Shown: piece after piece, positions 47,302 to 60,100 of the stretch
Numbering within the stretch: position 1 is the first letter of the stretch
How the letters are laid out: the number at the start of each line of letters is the position of its first letter
Origin: Bradysia coprophila
Taxonomy: Eukaryota > Arthropoda > Insecta > Diptera > Sciaridae
DNA: 64,000 bases
Assembly (NCBI RefSeq): GCF_014529535.1
Contig: NW_023503409.1
Span: 372,390 to 436,389, forward strand
Direction of reading: 5' to 3'
The notes under the pieces: generated by a model
What the model saw: the letters and a program-made list of their open reading frames with translations, nothing else
Told to the model about the DNA's origin: nothing
Databases searched by the model: none
Position numbers and translations under genes: made by a program

Positions 47302-47994
47302 TTGTTTAACTTTGATTCGTGAGGAAATAAATGTAAATTTAAAAAAGAAAAATGAAGAGTCCGACCGCTTTTTCGTTGTAATTCGTATTGAGTTGTAGCA
47401 ACAGCGCCACCATGTCAACTCTCGAGTATGATTCGTCTTAACAGATCCTGGATACTAACTGGTACTATCAGAATTAAAATAAACCTCAACGGCTCTAGCG
47501 TCGTCCATTGCAAGGTTCTGAAAGAAGTCCATCGCTGATCTATCAGTTCTATGACTGTGTCTAACAATTTCAAAAAGTTCGCCTTGTGGGACAGCGAAAC
47601 AAAGGAAATTTTAAAAGTCCCGCAACCCTATTCGACTCTCACTTTGACATGTACCGAGATAAGCGTGCAGAGGGGGTAGAGCAGACATATTTTCAAATGT
47701 CAATGAAGACACACAAAAAATACAAACAAACAAATGTTACGTTCCAGATAGTCCATGTGCATTTTATCGCTTATTTCTTTTGTTTATGATTTCTATTTTT
47801 ATTCGGGTAAGCCATATTTAATCTTTAATGTACATCTAGCGTACATAGCCTACAGTCAGTATCTCAACCACGGGTCAACCGAGTCTTGATGAGTAAGTTT
47901 GTTCACAATTTATTTCTCCATATTGCTTTCACTATTATTTCATTTCAATTTCAGTATCAGTTGTGTAGAGTTATCTGTTGGTTGAGGCACAAAA
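47302..47994. other. Spacer and 5' UTR of the RBR ligase gene
   Basis: No protein-coding exon. A donor GATGA|GTAAGT at about 47891 and an acceptor TTTCAG at about 47949-47954 suggest a short 5' UTR intron before the start codon at 47995. Confidence 0.5.
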
Positions 47995-50636
47995 ATGGTT
48001 GAACCCTATTTGTTGTCTGCAAATGGTAATTCAACGACTGCTCAACCGTCACAATTATGGCCAAATGAATACCCATATTCCGCAACAACACCAAATCACA
48101 ACATAAAACATCAATTATTTGATAGTGACGATGGTGATGATGACGTTCAATTTGTTAGCGAAGTTATCCCTGCTCCTGGTCGTCCAATAACTACGGTGGA
48201 TTTGAGTAAATCTATTTTCGATGTTCAAAAAGATGATTTCGATGTCTATTTGAACGGAATTACTCAGCCCAACAATGCCGCTCAGGCAAAATACCAAACC
48301 AAACCTCATACAATTACAGCTGGTCAAACGTCACCACGGCCTGTATTCGATTTTGCCAAGGAAAATAGCCGTTTCGATGCTCACCGCATAGCCTTACCTC
48401 ATCTGATCCCACAGACGTTACCACAAATTAATGTAGCTAATTTTGCCAAAGAAAAGGTGATGGGCAGCAATGACTATGGTGCAAATACTTCAAATGATTT
48501 GTTGGATTTATTTGGATATGATGCTGTAGATTGGGTGGAAGACCCGGATGTCATAAATCAGGTTTTTGGTAGTGGGCACACCGAACAATTACCGAAAACA
48601 ATAGTACCAACGGCAACTTCAACTGCAACATCAGATGATGTGGTGGAATGGGAAAACATATTCGGAGTGATGCAACAAAATCAACCAGGACCGAGTGGAA
48701 TAACCGCTCATCAACCACGACAAGTTTTCACAAATGTAGGAGGAACATTTGAGTACGGTCGCCGAATAATTGCACCAGCCACATCTAACAGTACACAGGT
48801 AACTCTAAACGGTACACCGATTGGGAAAAACGATCAACAGAATGGATCGGGACCGAATGCAGCTAGATTTAATTGGCCATTGCTATCTCAAACGAACGAA
48901 GTTAACAACATCTACCAACAAAATAAACCGGGACCGAGCGGAATTACTCCTCGACAGCCAGTAGATTTGGGAGGGTACCGACGATTGTTAACTCCAAACG
49001 TTCAACAAAATCAACCGGGACCGAGCGGAATAACTCCTCGACAGCCAGTAGATTTGGGAGGATACCGCCAATTGTTAACTATAAACGATCAACACAATCA
49101 ACCGGGACCGAGTTCAGCTGATCCAGATTGGATTGTACCACTGTTTGCTAAACCCAATTTGATTGAACCGTTACTACCTCAAACGAACAAAGTCAACGTA
49201 AATGCAGCCAGCATCTATCAACAAAATCCGCTGGGACCGAATGGAACAACGCAACGACAAGTTAATGGTTCGTTGACAAACGGTACGTCGATTTTGAAAA
49301 GCATAAAACGTAAGCACACCGCTACGATTCCAATTAAAATCGTTCGAAGCACCAAGCAATATGAGACGTTGGTTGAAATGGGCTTTCCTAAGAAGGATAT
49401 CGAAATTGCGTTACGTAAATGTAATTTGGATCTGAACGAAACCATTGAGTATTTAAGTGAACCGAAACATGCGGCAAAAAAACAGAGAATAGACCTCAAC
49501 GACCTTTACCGATTCGATCAGGACTATCTAAATGCGGTAAGTTGTCTTCTGCATCACATCAGTAAAATGACTAAATCTAATTGTGTTTACAATTTAAACA
49601 GATTCATCAATCACTTCAAGAGCCAAATAACGATCAATCTCACGAGCAGCCACATAAAGTTGACACCAAACCCGTTAAAAAACCAGCTAATTTGTACGAA
49701 GAGCTGCTGCAACTAGAAGCGACTGGTGGCATTGTCAAAAGCATCGAATCATTTGATTGTGAAATTTGTATGGACACGATTGACATGAAGGATGGGATTA
49801 TATTGAGAAATTGCCTGCATCGCTACTGCAAAGATTGTCTCAATGGTACGATTGTTCACAGTGATGAAGTTTCCATTAAGTGTCCGTACGTTAGCTGCGA
49901 AGAAATGGTACAAGATCGTGAAATACGTGCCGTTTTGTCGCAAGACGAATATGAGAAATTTTTGATGAAAGGGGTTCGAGTGGCACAGGTTACAATTTCG
50001 GGTACAATTCTATGCAACTTCCCCGATTGCAATGGTTGGTGTATATGCGAGGATGTGGTCAATGAATTCAAATGTCCACAGTGCAAGAATGTTAATTGCA
50101 TACCGTGCAAAGTGAGTTGTGTTTATAATCTTATTTACGATCACAATTTAGCGGTGATTCAGATGAACCATATTATTATGCAGCACATCATTAGGCGTTT
50201 GAATTAATAAAAAATAAAAACTTTAAAGGCAATTCATCCGGAACGAAATTGTCGAGAATATCAAGATGACCTAGCGGCTGGTGACGCTAATGGAATTATA
50301 AGTGGACAGAGACGCAGCGAGCAAGCAATCAAAGATTTAATAAACCGAAATGAGGCGATGAAATGCTTCAGTTGCGGGGTAATTGACATTTTGATATATT
50401 TTATCCATACACCTGTCCACTACTGTACTGGACTTATCATTTGAATATCTAATTTTCAGATTTTGATAATGAAACGTGATGGCTGCGATTACATTCAATG
50501 TGCAATGTGCAAAGCTGGCATTTGTTGGGCTACAAGAGGGCCTAGATATGGACCTGGTGGAGTGGGAGATTTATCTGGAGGTTGTCAATGTAGCCTGAAA
50601 AAGAAATGCCATAAAGATTGTCGCGGTTGTCATTAA
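47995..50636 (+). CDS. RBCK1: HOIL-1/RBCK1-like RBR E3 ubiquitin ligase with UBA domain
   Basis: Four coding exons: 47995-49536, 49602-50111, 50229-50378 and 50460-50636. All junctions are in phase 0, giving 792 residues. RBR ligases move ubiquitin through a cysteine on RING2; mammalian HOIL-1 works in the linear-ubiquitin complex LUBAC. Domains: a long low-complexity N-terminus with five QQNxPGPSGxT-type repeats (about 222-420), a UBA domain at about 456-490 (YETLVEMGFPKKDIEIALRK), RING1 from Cys567 (CEICMD ... HRYCKDC), an IBR (CNFPDCNGWC ... CPQCKNVNC) and RING2 with MKRDGCDYIQC, where Cys743 aligns with the HOIL-1 catalytic cysteine. The end, GPGGVGDLSGGCQC to CRGCH, is distinctive of RBCK1. 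The HOIL-1 ubiquitin-like and NZF domains are not seen; a UBA stands in their place. Polyadenylation signal AATAAA at about 50678. Confidence 0.9.
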
Positions 50637-51149
50637 GTGTTGTAAAGAATATAATTTTCGTTACTAGCAAACTTTCAATAAAATTTAATACGTGTACGAC
50701 GTCATTGCGTTGAAATACAATGAAGTTATTTAAAGAAAACAATTCTACATTTTCTTACACATGCTGAGACACGATTTTACCACTGCCAAGCGTCAGCGCA
50801 TGATTACTTGTAAGCAGGTGCAACTAAGAATATGAGCGTGTACCAACTAGGTTTAGTAAACTCTGGCATAAAATATCTAAAATTGTAAAATATCACACAA
50901 CAGTTATGTGGCGTAATTTACTTCAGCTGGTCCACTCATACAACCTCACTGTCTTACCAAAAAAAGTACTCCATTTGAGAGACAAAATTGATTTTTTTTT
51001 AAATTTTTGCTTTGTTTGCTTGACAGCTCGCTCTCACACAGAGTACTTTTTGTTGAGTGGAAACCATACTTTAGACGTATTAATCGAGTTTAATTGTCAG
51101 TGAAGTGGCTACCAAAAGGCACACAGAGCGATGTATGCAAAAAAAATAA
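50637..51149. other. Intergenic spacer
   Basis: Holds the 3' UTR of the RBR ligase gene. AGTGGCTACCAAAAGGC at about 51105-51121 is also present at about 20741-20757 inside the hAT-like element. In both places a GACAGTTTGCGC-family MITE lies a little downstream. No other gene. Confidence 0.5.
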
Positions 51150-52021
51150 TAGACAGTTTGCGCAAATGACATATAAGTTGTACGTCGACTTATAAATATG
51201 AACTTATAAGTTATATGTAAGTCAGTTATAAGTAAGGTGGTTATAAGTTATACGTGAAACTATTAAACGTCAGAGGTTTATACGTCGCGTCATACGCCTC
51301 TAAGTACATAATTGTTCACAATTAAAACATATGAATGAAATATACAAGTACGATATTTTGTATGATATACACGCGCCAGGCAATGATTTTTAGAGATCTT
51401 CGTTGCTCTATTACGTTTAAAAAAGTGACAGAATTCTATTACCTTTTCATTAGTAATGTTCGCTCCGGTCAAAGGTGTACACTTTAAGACTGGTTATTAG
51501 GACCTGACATATTGCCTTATTAGTACACCTAGCTTTCAAAGCCATTTTCTGACAATAATCTTAAGAATAGATGAAAAATGGGAAAATTTACTGGTAATTG
51601 TGGGTCATAATTTATGATTATTTGTTGTTTGATCTTGTTTTCTGTTAGTAAAAATTCTGACATCATTGTGCAATCGAAACATAATATTACCAAAAAAATA
51701 TTGCATTTTGAGAAATATCCTAAAATGGAAAGCAAACGTAATTGCATATTACCGAGACTACTTTCGGAATGTTTGGCATGTTTTTGTTTCCGCAAAGATT
51801 ATATAATAAAACTCACCACAAAGTTGTGTCATTACTTATAGACTTATCACTTATGACGTATAAACCTCTAACGGTTTGACGTATAAACTTAAGCACTTAT
51901 AAATTTGACTTTATAAGTAGTCGACTTATAACTTATGACTTATAACCACCTTACTTATAACTTATAAGTTCATATTTATAAGTCGACGTATAACTTATAC
52001 ATCATTTGCGCAAACTGTCTA
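51150..52021. mobile_element. 872-bp MITE, GACAGTTTGCGC family, copy B
   Basis: Ends TAGACAGTTTGCGCAAATGA and the reverse complement. The arms continue for well over 100 bp with repeated TTATAAGT words (for example CTTATAAATATGAACTTATA on the left, mirrored on the right). It carries no transposase; open frames at 51290-51472, 51529-51795 and 51614-51841 are unrecognised. Copy A (20909-21074) is a short derivative of the same family. Confidence 0.85.
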
Positions 52022-52585
52022 ATGAAAGACCCAAAAAATTCACACTAGAACAATTAATGCATAAATAAAAAAAAAGATCTGCATTGCCCGGCATCCCAGT
52101 ATAACCAGTTCGGAACTGTCTTTTGTAATGGTATTGTGTAGACACATGAGACAGTCCTCAGTGCATCAATAGTACATAACTGTATTTGCTTTCGGCTCGA
52201 AATACAACCTCCTCACAGCCCTCAACAAGAAATGTCCCAGCAAGACAGTACGGTACTCTCTCTGTTGGCTTGTGACCAGAAAATGCGAAAAACCGGTTTT
52301 GAGCAAGACAGTAACGACGCATTTTATGACCGCAAGACAACAAAATAAAACAACGCTCCTTCATGTGCTGACGGTTTACACGAATAGAGAAAAAGATACA
52401 AAATATTCGTCGTAGATTTCCAAATAAGGGACATAAACACGTAGGTATATCAGACGGATAAACATGAGCAAAAAACATCGAAAATCAGAGAAATTATACA
52501 AAGCGATGGCTTCAGCCAGTCAGTGTCAGTGCTTTGCTTCGGCCGAAGATATCATTTCTCTGCTGAAAATAGACTATACTACTGG
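52022..52585. other. Intergenic spacer
   Basis: No gene supported; the 106-residue minus frame at 52158-52478 is unrecognised. Confidence 0.5.
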
Positions 52586-52789
52586 CACGGCAGAGTAAAA
52601 GTAAACCTGGCAGGAGCGGTTCATTATTGAAACATCAAATGAGGGACCTGATACACTGTATGAAAATGAACTCAAATGAACACTGACATAAGTTGAAAAA
52701 TTTAATTCGCAAAAAACATAGGGTTACTAGATTTTTCAGGTCCCTAGTCAAACAAGTGCTCCTGCCTGGTTTACTTTTACTCTGCCGTG
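52586..52789. mobile_element. 204-bp MITE with CACGGCAGAGTAAA ends
   Basis: Begins CACGGCAGAGTAAAAGTAAA and ends with its reverse complement, continuing inward as CCTGGCAGGAGC / GCTCCTGCCTGG. CTACTGG is repeated directly outside both ends, a 7-bp duplication (8 bp if one base has changed). Same family as the 58-bp element at 17300-17357. Confidence 0.85.
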
Positions 52790-54116
52790 CTACTGGGATA
52801 CCTGGTGAATGCAAACTGAATTTAATTCATAAATCTGATTAGTTTAAAATTGTTGATTGATAAAGGAATCCTATTGTAAAGTAATAAAATTTTAAATCGA
52901 CAAGAACACTTCACATTGAAAACGTCAATTGAACTGCCTCTACGCGCTTTGCTATGATTAATTATACTTTATCTCTACACCGGGTTTTTTTTTTGTACAA
53001 TACTAATTCGTTCAAGCAAAGTTAAAGTAAAACTATTAAATTTTTATCAGAAAGTTTTGAACATATCACTATGCCAAAATCGTTTACATGATTTTTTTAA
53101 AACAATTATTTGTTTAGCTAAATATACTTTTCTTCCTTTTTCCTACATTTTCATTAGAGTATACGTCACGAAAAAGATGATTGTTAATATAACTACGACT
53201 TAACATCCGTCTGTAATTTATCATAAAAAACGCTTCAAAATGCATCTGTCGCAGAAAAGAAAATCATTCATCGTCAAAGAATGCCAGGAGCAATGAAACA
53301 ATATTTTTCATTATTAGTGATTAATAGAAGTGATATCAGTCTCTTGTCGATACGAGCTATAAATAATAGATTATTCGAGCAGTGATGAAGAGGACGTCAA
53401 TCATTAATCCGAGGTGCGATTTCTACAATCTATTTTCTATCCGAACTCTTGAATCGAGCGCTTAATGCTTGAATCGAGAATTTTTCAACACACAGTTAGA
53501 TTAAAAATGATACCAATGTGATTATCCAATGCTCCCTCAGTATTATAAGAACGTTAATTACCACTTAGATTTAGCGGGATTAGGGCAGTCTGCTACAGTT
53601 TTTCAGATTTTGAAAAAATGATAATTATGACAACGCTGACGTGATGCTAACAACTCTAACAATATCTATTATCCACTCCACCGATAACAGATCAACATCT
53701 TGTACGACAAGTGTTTTTTATTCACTTTAATCAACCAGGAATTCACCTTGGGCAAAGTTTATGACGAAGAGTTTTCGAAGCTTCGTTCATGCTTTTAGAA
53801 AACTTATATACTTCTTTTTAACATAACATAAATGCGTGCAGAGTCTGACTATTTCACTTAAAACGTTTAGCTGAATGTTTCGACTTCCGAGTCCTTGTAC
53901 ATTTCAATAGATCTTGGTTCAAAGTTTCAACTTTGTCAGCTAGGTATAGTTCTTTCTACCTTGAGATTTTTTAATCATTTGTTTAATGTCAGTTCATCTA
54001 GTGCTCTGAATTTAACAGCTTTCAATGTGTTGTTATTTTGGAACGAATGAATCTCATCTATTTTCGACAAAACTTTTGCTCTGTATATTGAATATTGATA
54101 ACGTCAGCCGCTCAAA
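52790..54116. other. Upstream region of the peptide transporter gene
   Basis: No coding exon. Should include the promoter and 5' UTR if the first exon at 54117 is right. Confidence 0.45.
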
Positions 54117-57100
54117 ATGATCACAATTGCCCAGTCAGACCGTGTCCAAGGTACGTTTAAGATAAACACTCTTATTTTATTTGCATTTCTATTGACATAA
54201 TCTACTTAACTTGCGAATGGTTTATTTTCTTAAAAAATGCTCCATAGATTTGAACTGAATCTGGTTGGATACAAATTTTGTATTCAAAAACAAATTTGAA
54301 CTGTGACACTAATCGTCTATGACATTCATAATATGTTATGTATACGATCAAAGCACTGGACGTTGATACGATCCGTATTGTCTCTGTGCGTATTAGAGCT
54401 CTATTAATAAATTTATTGGGAGCACGTACTGTAGTTATCAGTATTATGATTAAAAGAGAGAAAATTGATCGACAGACACAGGGTATAATTTGCCAAGATT
54501 TTCTACTATCCTAACCCATAATTTGATCATATACTTGGTTTTATCTATACATAGCGCTTATCTAGCTTTTGTACTAATATTATAAAAAAGCTTTTAAAAG
54601 CTTTGAGATGACTTGCGTGCATATATTTAGACATGGACTCTATAGTCGTTTCAATGATCCGTTAGTGTAATCTTCTTGGGAGTCCTGAGCAACTTCGGAA
54701 AGTCGTTCAAGATTGGCTACTCAAACTTAACTTGTAGCTTAGGTAGACGGCTTTTCAAATGCACTGATAGCTCGTGCAAAGATTTTAAGTACACTTTTTA
54801 CGCTTTTATATATAGACAGATAGATATATACAAACACATGTGACTGATGAGTTGATTGAGCAGATTTGTGTATATGTAATGTCTATATAACAAGTATACG
54901 TATTACAGGTAAAAAATAAACTTTTATATCATATCAATATCCACTTCATCAGTTAAACGATAAGTTGTTGAAAAGATGTAATTTTTTGTTCAGTCATATC
55001 GTCCTCACTTGTTGTTCACTGTTTCGATCGAATGGTATAATCAATTGCTTTGCACTGTGCAGAGACCGTCTTGAAAAAAAAAATTGTTTTACTTGATCAA
55101 CAACTACTAGTTGTGCGGTCAGTGGTCGCTGTCGTGTGCTCAGATTGTATTAATTGCATTTTAAAAGAGATTATTTCACTTTCATATTATTTACAAAGTT
55201 GTGCTTAACTCGGTCAATTAATGTTAATAATATAGTAAAGACTGTGATTATATAGGTATACCATTAATTTCTTAGACATTGGTGTTATGTGCTGGAAATA
55301 CCTGAGATAACTATACGTTAGAACAATAAATTTATTTTATGTTAAAGTGAATCGCTTCAAACGATGACGAACGATAATGGTAATTATTAAAACAATTAAC
55401 AGTTTAACAATTCAGCATTCGTATTAATGATCGTGATTAATTGTAATTTACGAATCGAATGAAACGCATCTCAATGAGAATAGGTTACAGATTTTTAAAG
55501 AAACTGCTTATAAGTTTGTCTGTGTGGTGACCGTTGACTGGATTGTAGATTTTTATAATTCTTTTTTTTTTAAAAGAAGGGCAGGATATCATTCGGAACA
55601 ACAATTGTTAACTACATGAAGAGAAAACTGCAATTCTAATTTTAGAGTTTTTGTGGTTTGTAATTAATTCCATAAGAAAATCTACTAAAATAGAAAATCT
55701 AGATGTTCATTTGTTAAACAACTTTTTGTGGAATCATTTACAAACCAAAACAACTCTTAAAACAGAAATTTTCTGTTCCAGTACGAGAGTGTCTTTTTTC
55801 GTTCCCAGCGATCGTAAAAAAGAAAAAAAAGCGATCGTATTTCCAGCTAAAAACCGGAACCCAGGTTACAAGTTTCAAATACGATTCAACAGAGGATCAG
55901 GATCAGTTCGTAATACGATTTTCCTATATGGATAGTGCAGTAAAAAATGCATAAATGTGAAGAAAATGTGTAATTAAAGATACGATATCAGTGTCCGAAT
56001 TCAATTACAATGAAGTTCATAATGTCCCAACAGTCAAGATAGGATTTTCTCTCAGAATTATTTTTATTCAAGATTCCAAATATGAAATAGTCGTTTTATT
56101 AATGATGGTTTTACTGGCTTCCAGACCAACTAGTGAAAGTATATGAAACAACGCAGTGGTTATTTGAACTGATTGTATAAAGTGCTATTGTCTAGAGCTT
56201 CATTTCGCGGAAAGTTGACTTTGACTTGTTGATAATGCACGAAACTTGAAATACATCAATTGACTCTGATAAATCTTATCGAAGCTAGAAAATCCATACG
56301 ACATATATACTATGGCAACATTTCTATTATTGTTTATTGTTTTACTACTGACACTTGAGACGCATTATTTCTTTATGAACGCAGTATTTATGAAATTATT
56401 GTTAATTTTACATTACCAATCACAATATACTTCTATTCTAGCGATTCGTACTTTAATCAGCCATACAAGTGTGGTTGATTTCTTTTTCTGCTTTCATTCA
56501 CATTATCCGTATTGTGTCATGCATTCATAAAGATTGAGCGCGCTAATTGAATCGTTTGTCTTTCACTTTTTTTTAACACAATGGTTAACTATACTCTTAT
56601 AGACTGTCTTCATTGCTCTTCTTTACAACTGGTTTACTTTCTTGTTCATTTTATTGATCTAGTTTAGTAAATTACATTTAAAAAAAAAACAAAATTTTGC
56701 AATTTTTATTGTTTTTTAACTGACCGCAATTGTAATAATCGAAATTATGCAAGAAAAATTAAAGGTAGTGAGATAACAGCACTTCAAACCATGTACATTA
56801 CTTATACCTTATGCTTCTATACACGATGTTAAGCCAACGATAAAATGTTCAACGACCTTATTAAAAAAAAACTTTATTTATTAGTACCACTTACATGATA
56901 GCATATCTTTGGAAATTGTTAACTAAATTACTACTTGAGTTAATTCATATTGTGGCAATATAAATAACAATTCCGTGAACTGTCAGCTACTACTTGTTCA
57001 TTAACGAGTCGGAAGATTTTGTATTGAAACCACTTCAGTTACGGAATAATACTATCACACACGTGACTATAGATGTGCTCGAAGATTTGCGAAATTTAAT

Positions 57101-60100
57101 TCTTTGTTACTCCATCAACAAAACAAATTAAGTTTATGGGAAGTTGCAAATCAGAACAAAACGAACGTAATATTATATAGAACCAGTTCATTTTCTTAAT
57201 ATTAAGAGGAAGATAAAAGTATATTATATTAAGTGTTTGGCACAGACTGTCTGCTTCCCAATCACTGATCAGAAAGAGATATTCGAAGCCAGTGATTATT
57301 TTTATTGTCTACACGCGGGAGCAGACAAAGTGTAATTAATAGAAAACGATCAGTACTCAGTACATTTACTATTAATAAATATTAATTAGTATGTACATTA
57401 AACCAAGGCGTATTATTGATAAATTCATTTGCCGGATTTACTGAAATTTACAGAAGATTACCGATATTTGACGAAAATTTTCTTAATTTACCAAAAAATT
57501 AATTCGGTAATTTACCAATATGCCCTTCATTAATAGTTCGTTGAACAGTAATCATCAAATATTTAATATGTGACTCACATTATTGCATCCAATTAATATG
57601 ATTCTTTCACAGCAAATTTCGAATTTGAGAATAAGTTTGAAATATGAATTTAAAATTGAAAGTTGGAATAGCTCAGAAAAAACCAATTTATTCGCCACAT
57701 ATTTCGATCTCAAATCAAGATCATCATCAGTGGCTCACTGTGGCTCCAAAAGCAAATTCTTCGAGAAAAAAACTTTCTCGAGCGTCCAAAAAAATCAAAA
57801 AATCATAAAATAGAACATCGTTGTCACAATGAAAATCAATTGCCTTATCTTTATTTAACTACTTACTTGATACATTATTAATTTGTGGTTTTCCTTGCAT
57901 AGAATTTCTGAAAAATGTTGAATTAATTTTGAATGCTTATAGAGATGCAATATTATTATAATTAGACTAAAAATTAATTCACATTTTTTTTAAATAGCGT
58001 GGATAGAGTTGAAAAACGTATTAACGTAAATATAGCTAGGTTCATCATACTTCAGAGCAATTTTTTATTGATACGATTCTGTTAAAAGATTATAATTATA
58101 TAAAAATATTGAAATAAATAGTACTAATTCCACAACCAACTAGCGTACCACTATTACTCAAAAACGTGAGCTATAGTGAACTTTACCTCACGTTTTTGAG
58201 CAAAATGCCTTACTTAGCAGTAGAGCAAACCATGGAAATGACTTCTTGTGTGTTTAACGACCCTCGGCTTCACGGAAGAAGTACCATTTACATAATTGGT
58301 CCCATTGGTAATTAATGTACTATTTCAATCTGTCTGAATTTCAAACTTTTTGAAACTGCTTAGATTATGTTGATTTCTTCTTCTTTTTATCTCCATGTTA
58401 TCGTAATTTGGAAATTATTGTTTAAATATAACTCTCTTCATTTCTTTGCATTTATTTTGATCAATTACATCAAGATCAAAGTGTGTGGAAAAAGTGGAAT
58501 AAGATAAAGCGAAAAGCTTTACTTAGTATATGTACGTGATTATCGTAGGCTTGCGTTAGTCTCATTTGCTTATAAGCCGCAAAATACTTACATAATCTTT
58601 ACAGATAAGCAAACATTAATGAATAATTATTAGAAACATGTTTTTTATTATAAATTCGAACATTGATGTGATTAGTTTGGACTACTATATCTATTTAGTG
58701 TATGTACTATGTAATTAAAATTGGTTTGCTGCTATGTACTGTAATTACGCATGGATATATCTATCGAGCAGACAATGAATATTATCGATTTATCTTCTTT
58801 ATTTTTGCGTGATTATCTTTTGTTAATATTAAAACAATTAAACATCAATCAATGACGACTAATCATTATCAATATGGATACAGTATATGGTTCTCTTGTG
58901 GACTTTTATTGGGAAACATTGTTATCGTTATCATTGCCTCATAGTTAATAAATTATGTCAATTTGATTACGAATGGATCATTTATTATCAATCCGAGGAT
59001 TGGAGGATTACGTGTGGTACGCAACTTAGAATGATATAGAGTCGAAAAGCGCTATGATTTACAGATCAGTTTTATAGAAGCGAAGATCAAAGTTGAATTA
59101 AGCGTAACTATAATTTCCACTTAGCGTTAGCATTAGCGTTAGCGTTAGTAAGACCACAAGGTAGTAAGTGAAAATGACACCCCACCTGAATTAAACTGAT
59201 CCAAAATTTCTTTGATCCGCTGAGGATTTGTATTACCTTCGGGGTTTATATACTTTGGTTACACATCTCATATTTTTTGAATGACCAGTCTCTATTTGGT
59301 AGGGATGAATGAGTTGCCAGTAGCGGTAGCTAGAGTTCCCCAGTAAGCAGTAAGAGGTCATTCACAATATTACAAGATTCATCAATACGATGTTGATGCG
59401 AATATTTTTTTCTTGTTCAGAATTAAAATGAAATCTCCCAAAACAGACGGCAAGTCGATTAAAGATGAAACTTAAAATTTAAAAGAACAACCACAGTCAA
59501 TGCTTCCATAGATTCAAGTTTAAAATTCACTTTCAGAAAAATCCGATCAAAATTTGAATAACAATGAAATTGCCGAGGGAACCACCGATCCGGAGACGAG
59601 CACTACGGTAATTAGATTTGATAAAAATTAGTTGAAACTTAGATGTATATTGTTGAATCGTAAAACCTTGAACCTTTGTTGAGAAAAAAAAAAACGATTT
59701 TCGCAAATGTAGCCAGTGAATGAATCGTTACTTTTAAATGGGTTCAAGTTTTCGTGTCAACTGGTTTAAGGAAAAATTTGTTTTAAAAATAAAAAATTTA
59801 TTTTCAGAAATATCCATATCCTAAATCTATTTTCTTCATCATCAGTAATGAATTTTGTGAAAGATTCATGTACTATGGAATGAGAAGTACGTCTATCAGT
59901 TATTTACTATCACTTTTAGCAATAAGAAAAACTTTAATTAAATGATCTGATAAATGATATTTCCATTAATATAGCGGTTTTGGTGTTGTATTTGACAAGG
60001 AAATTATTTTGGGATGACGATACAGCTACCATTATTTATCATCTATTCACAACGCTAGTCTACTTCTTTTCCGTACTGGGTGCCATTTTATCCGACAGTT

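Noticed and set aside
55651-55935. 94-codon frame in the proposed first intron of the peptide transporter
   Set aside because: No domain, A-rich codons, no splice phase fit with the transporter exons.
58157-58200. Perfect 14-bp hairpin considered as a terminator
   Set aside because: Rho-independent terminators are not used by nuclear genes; it lies in a long intron and is simply a small palindrome.
59428-59475. ATG (MKSPKTDGK...) as the first exon of the peptide transporter
   Set aside because: The frame closes after 15 codons and no GT donor with the right phase precedes the stop.
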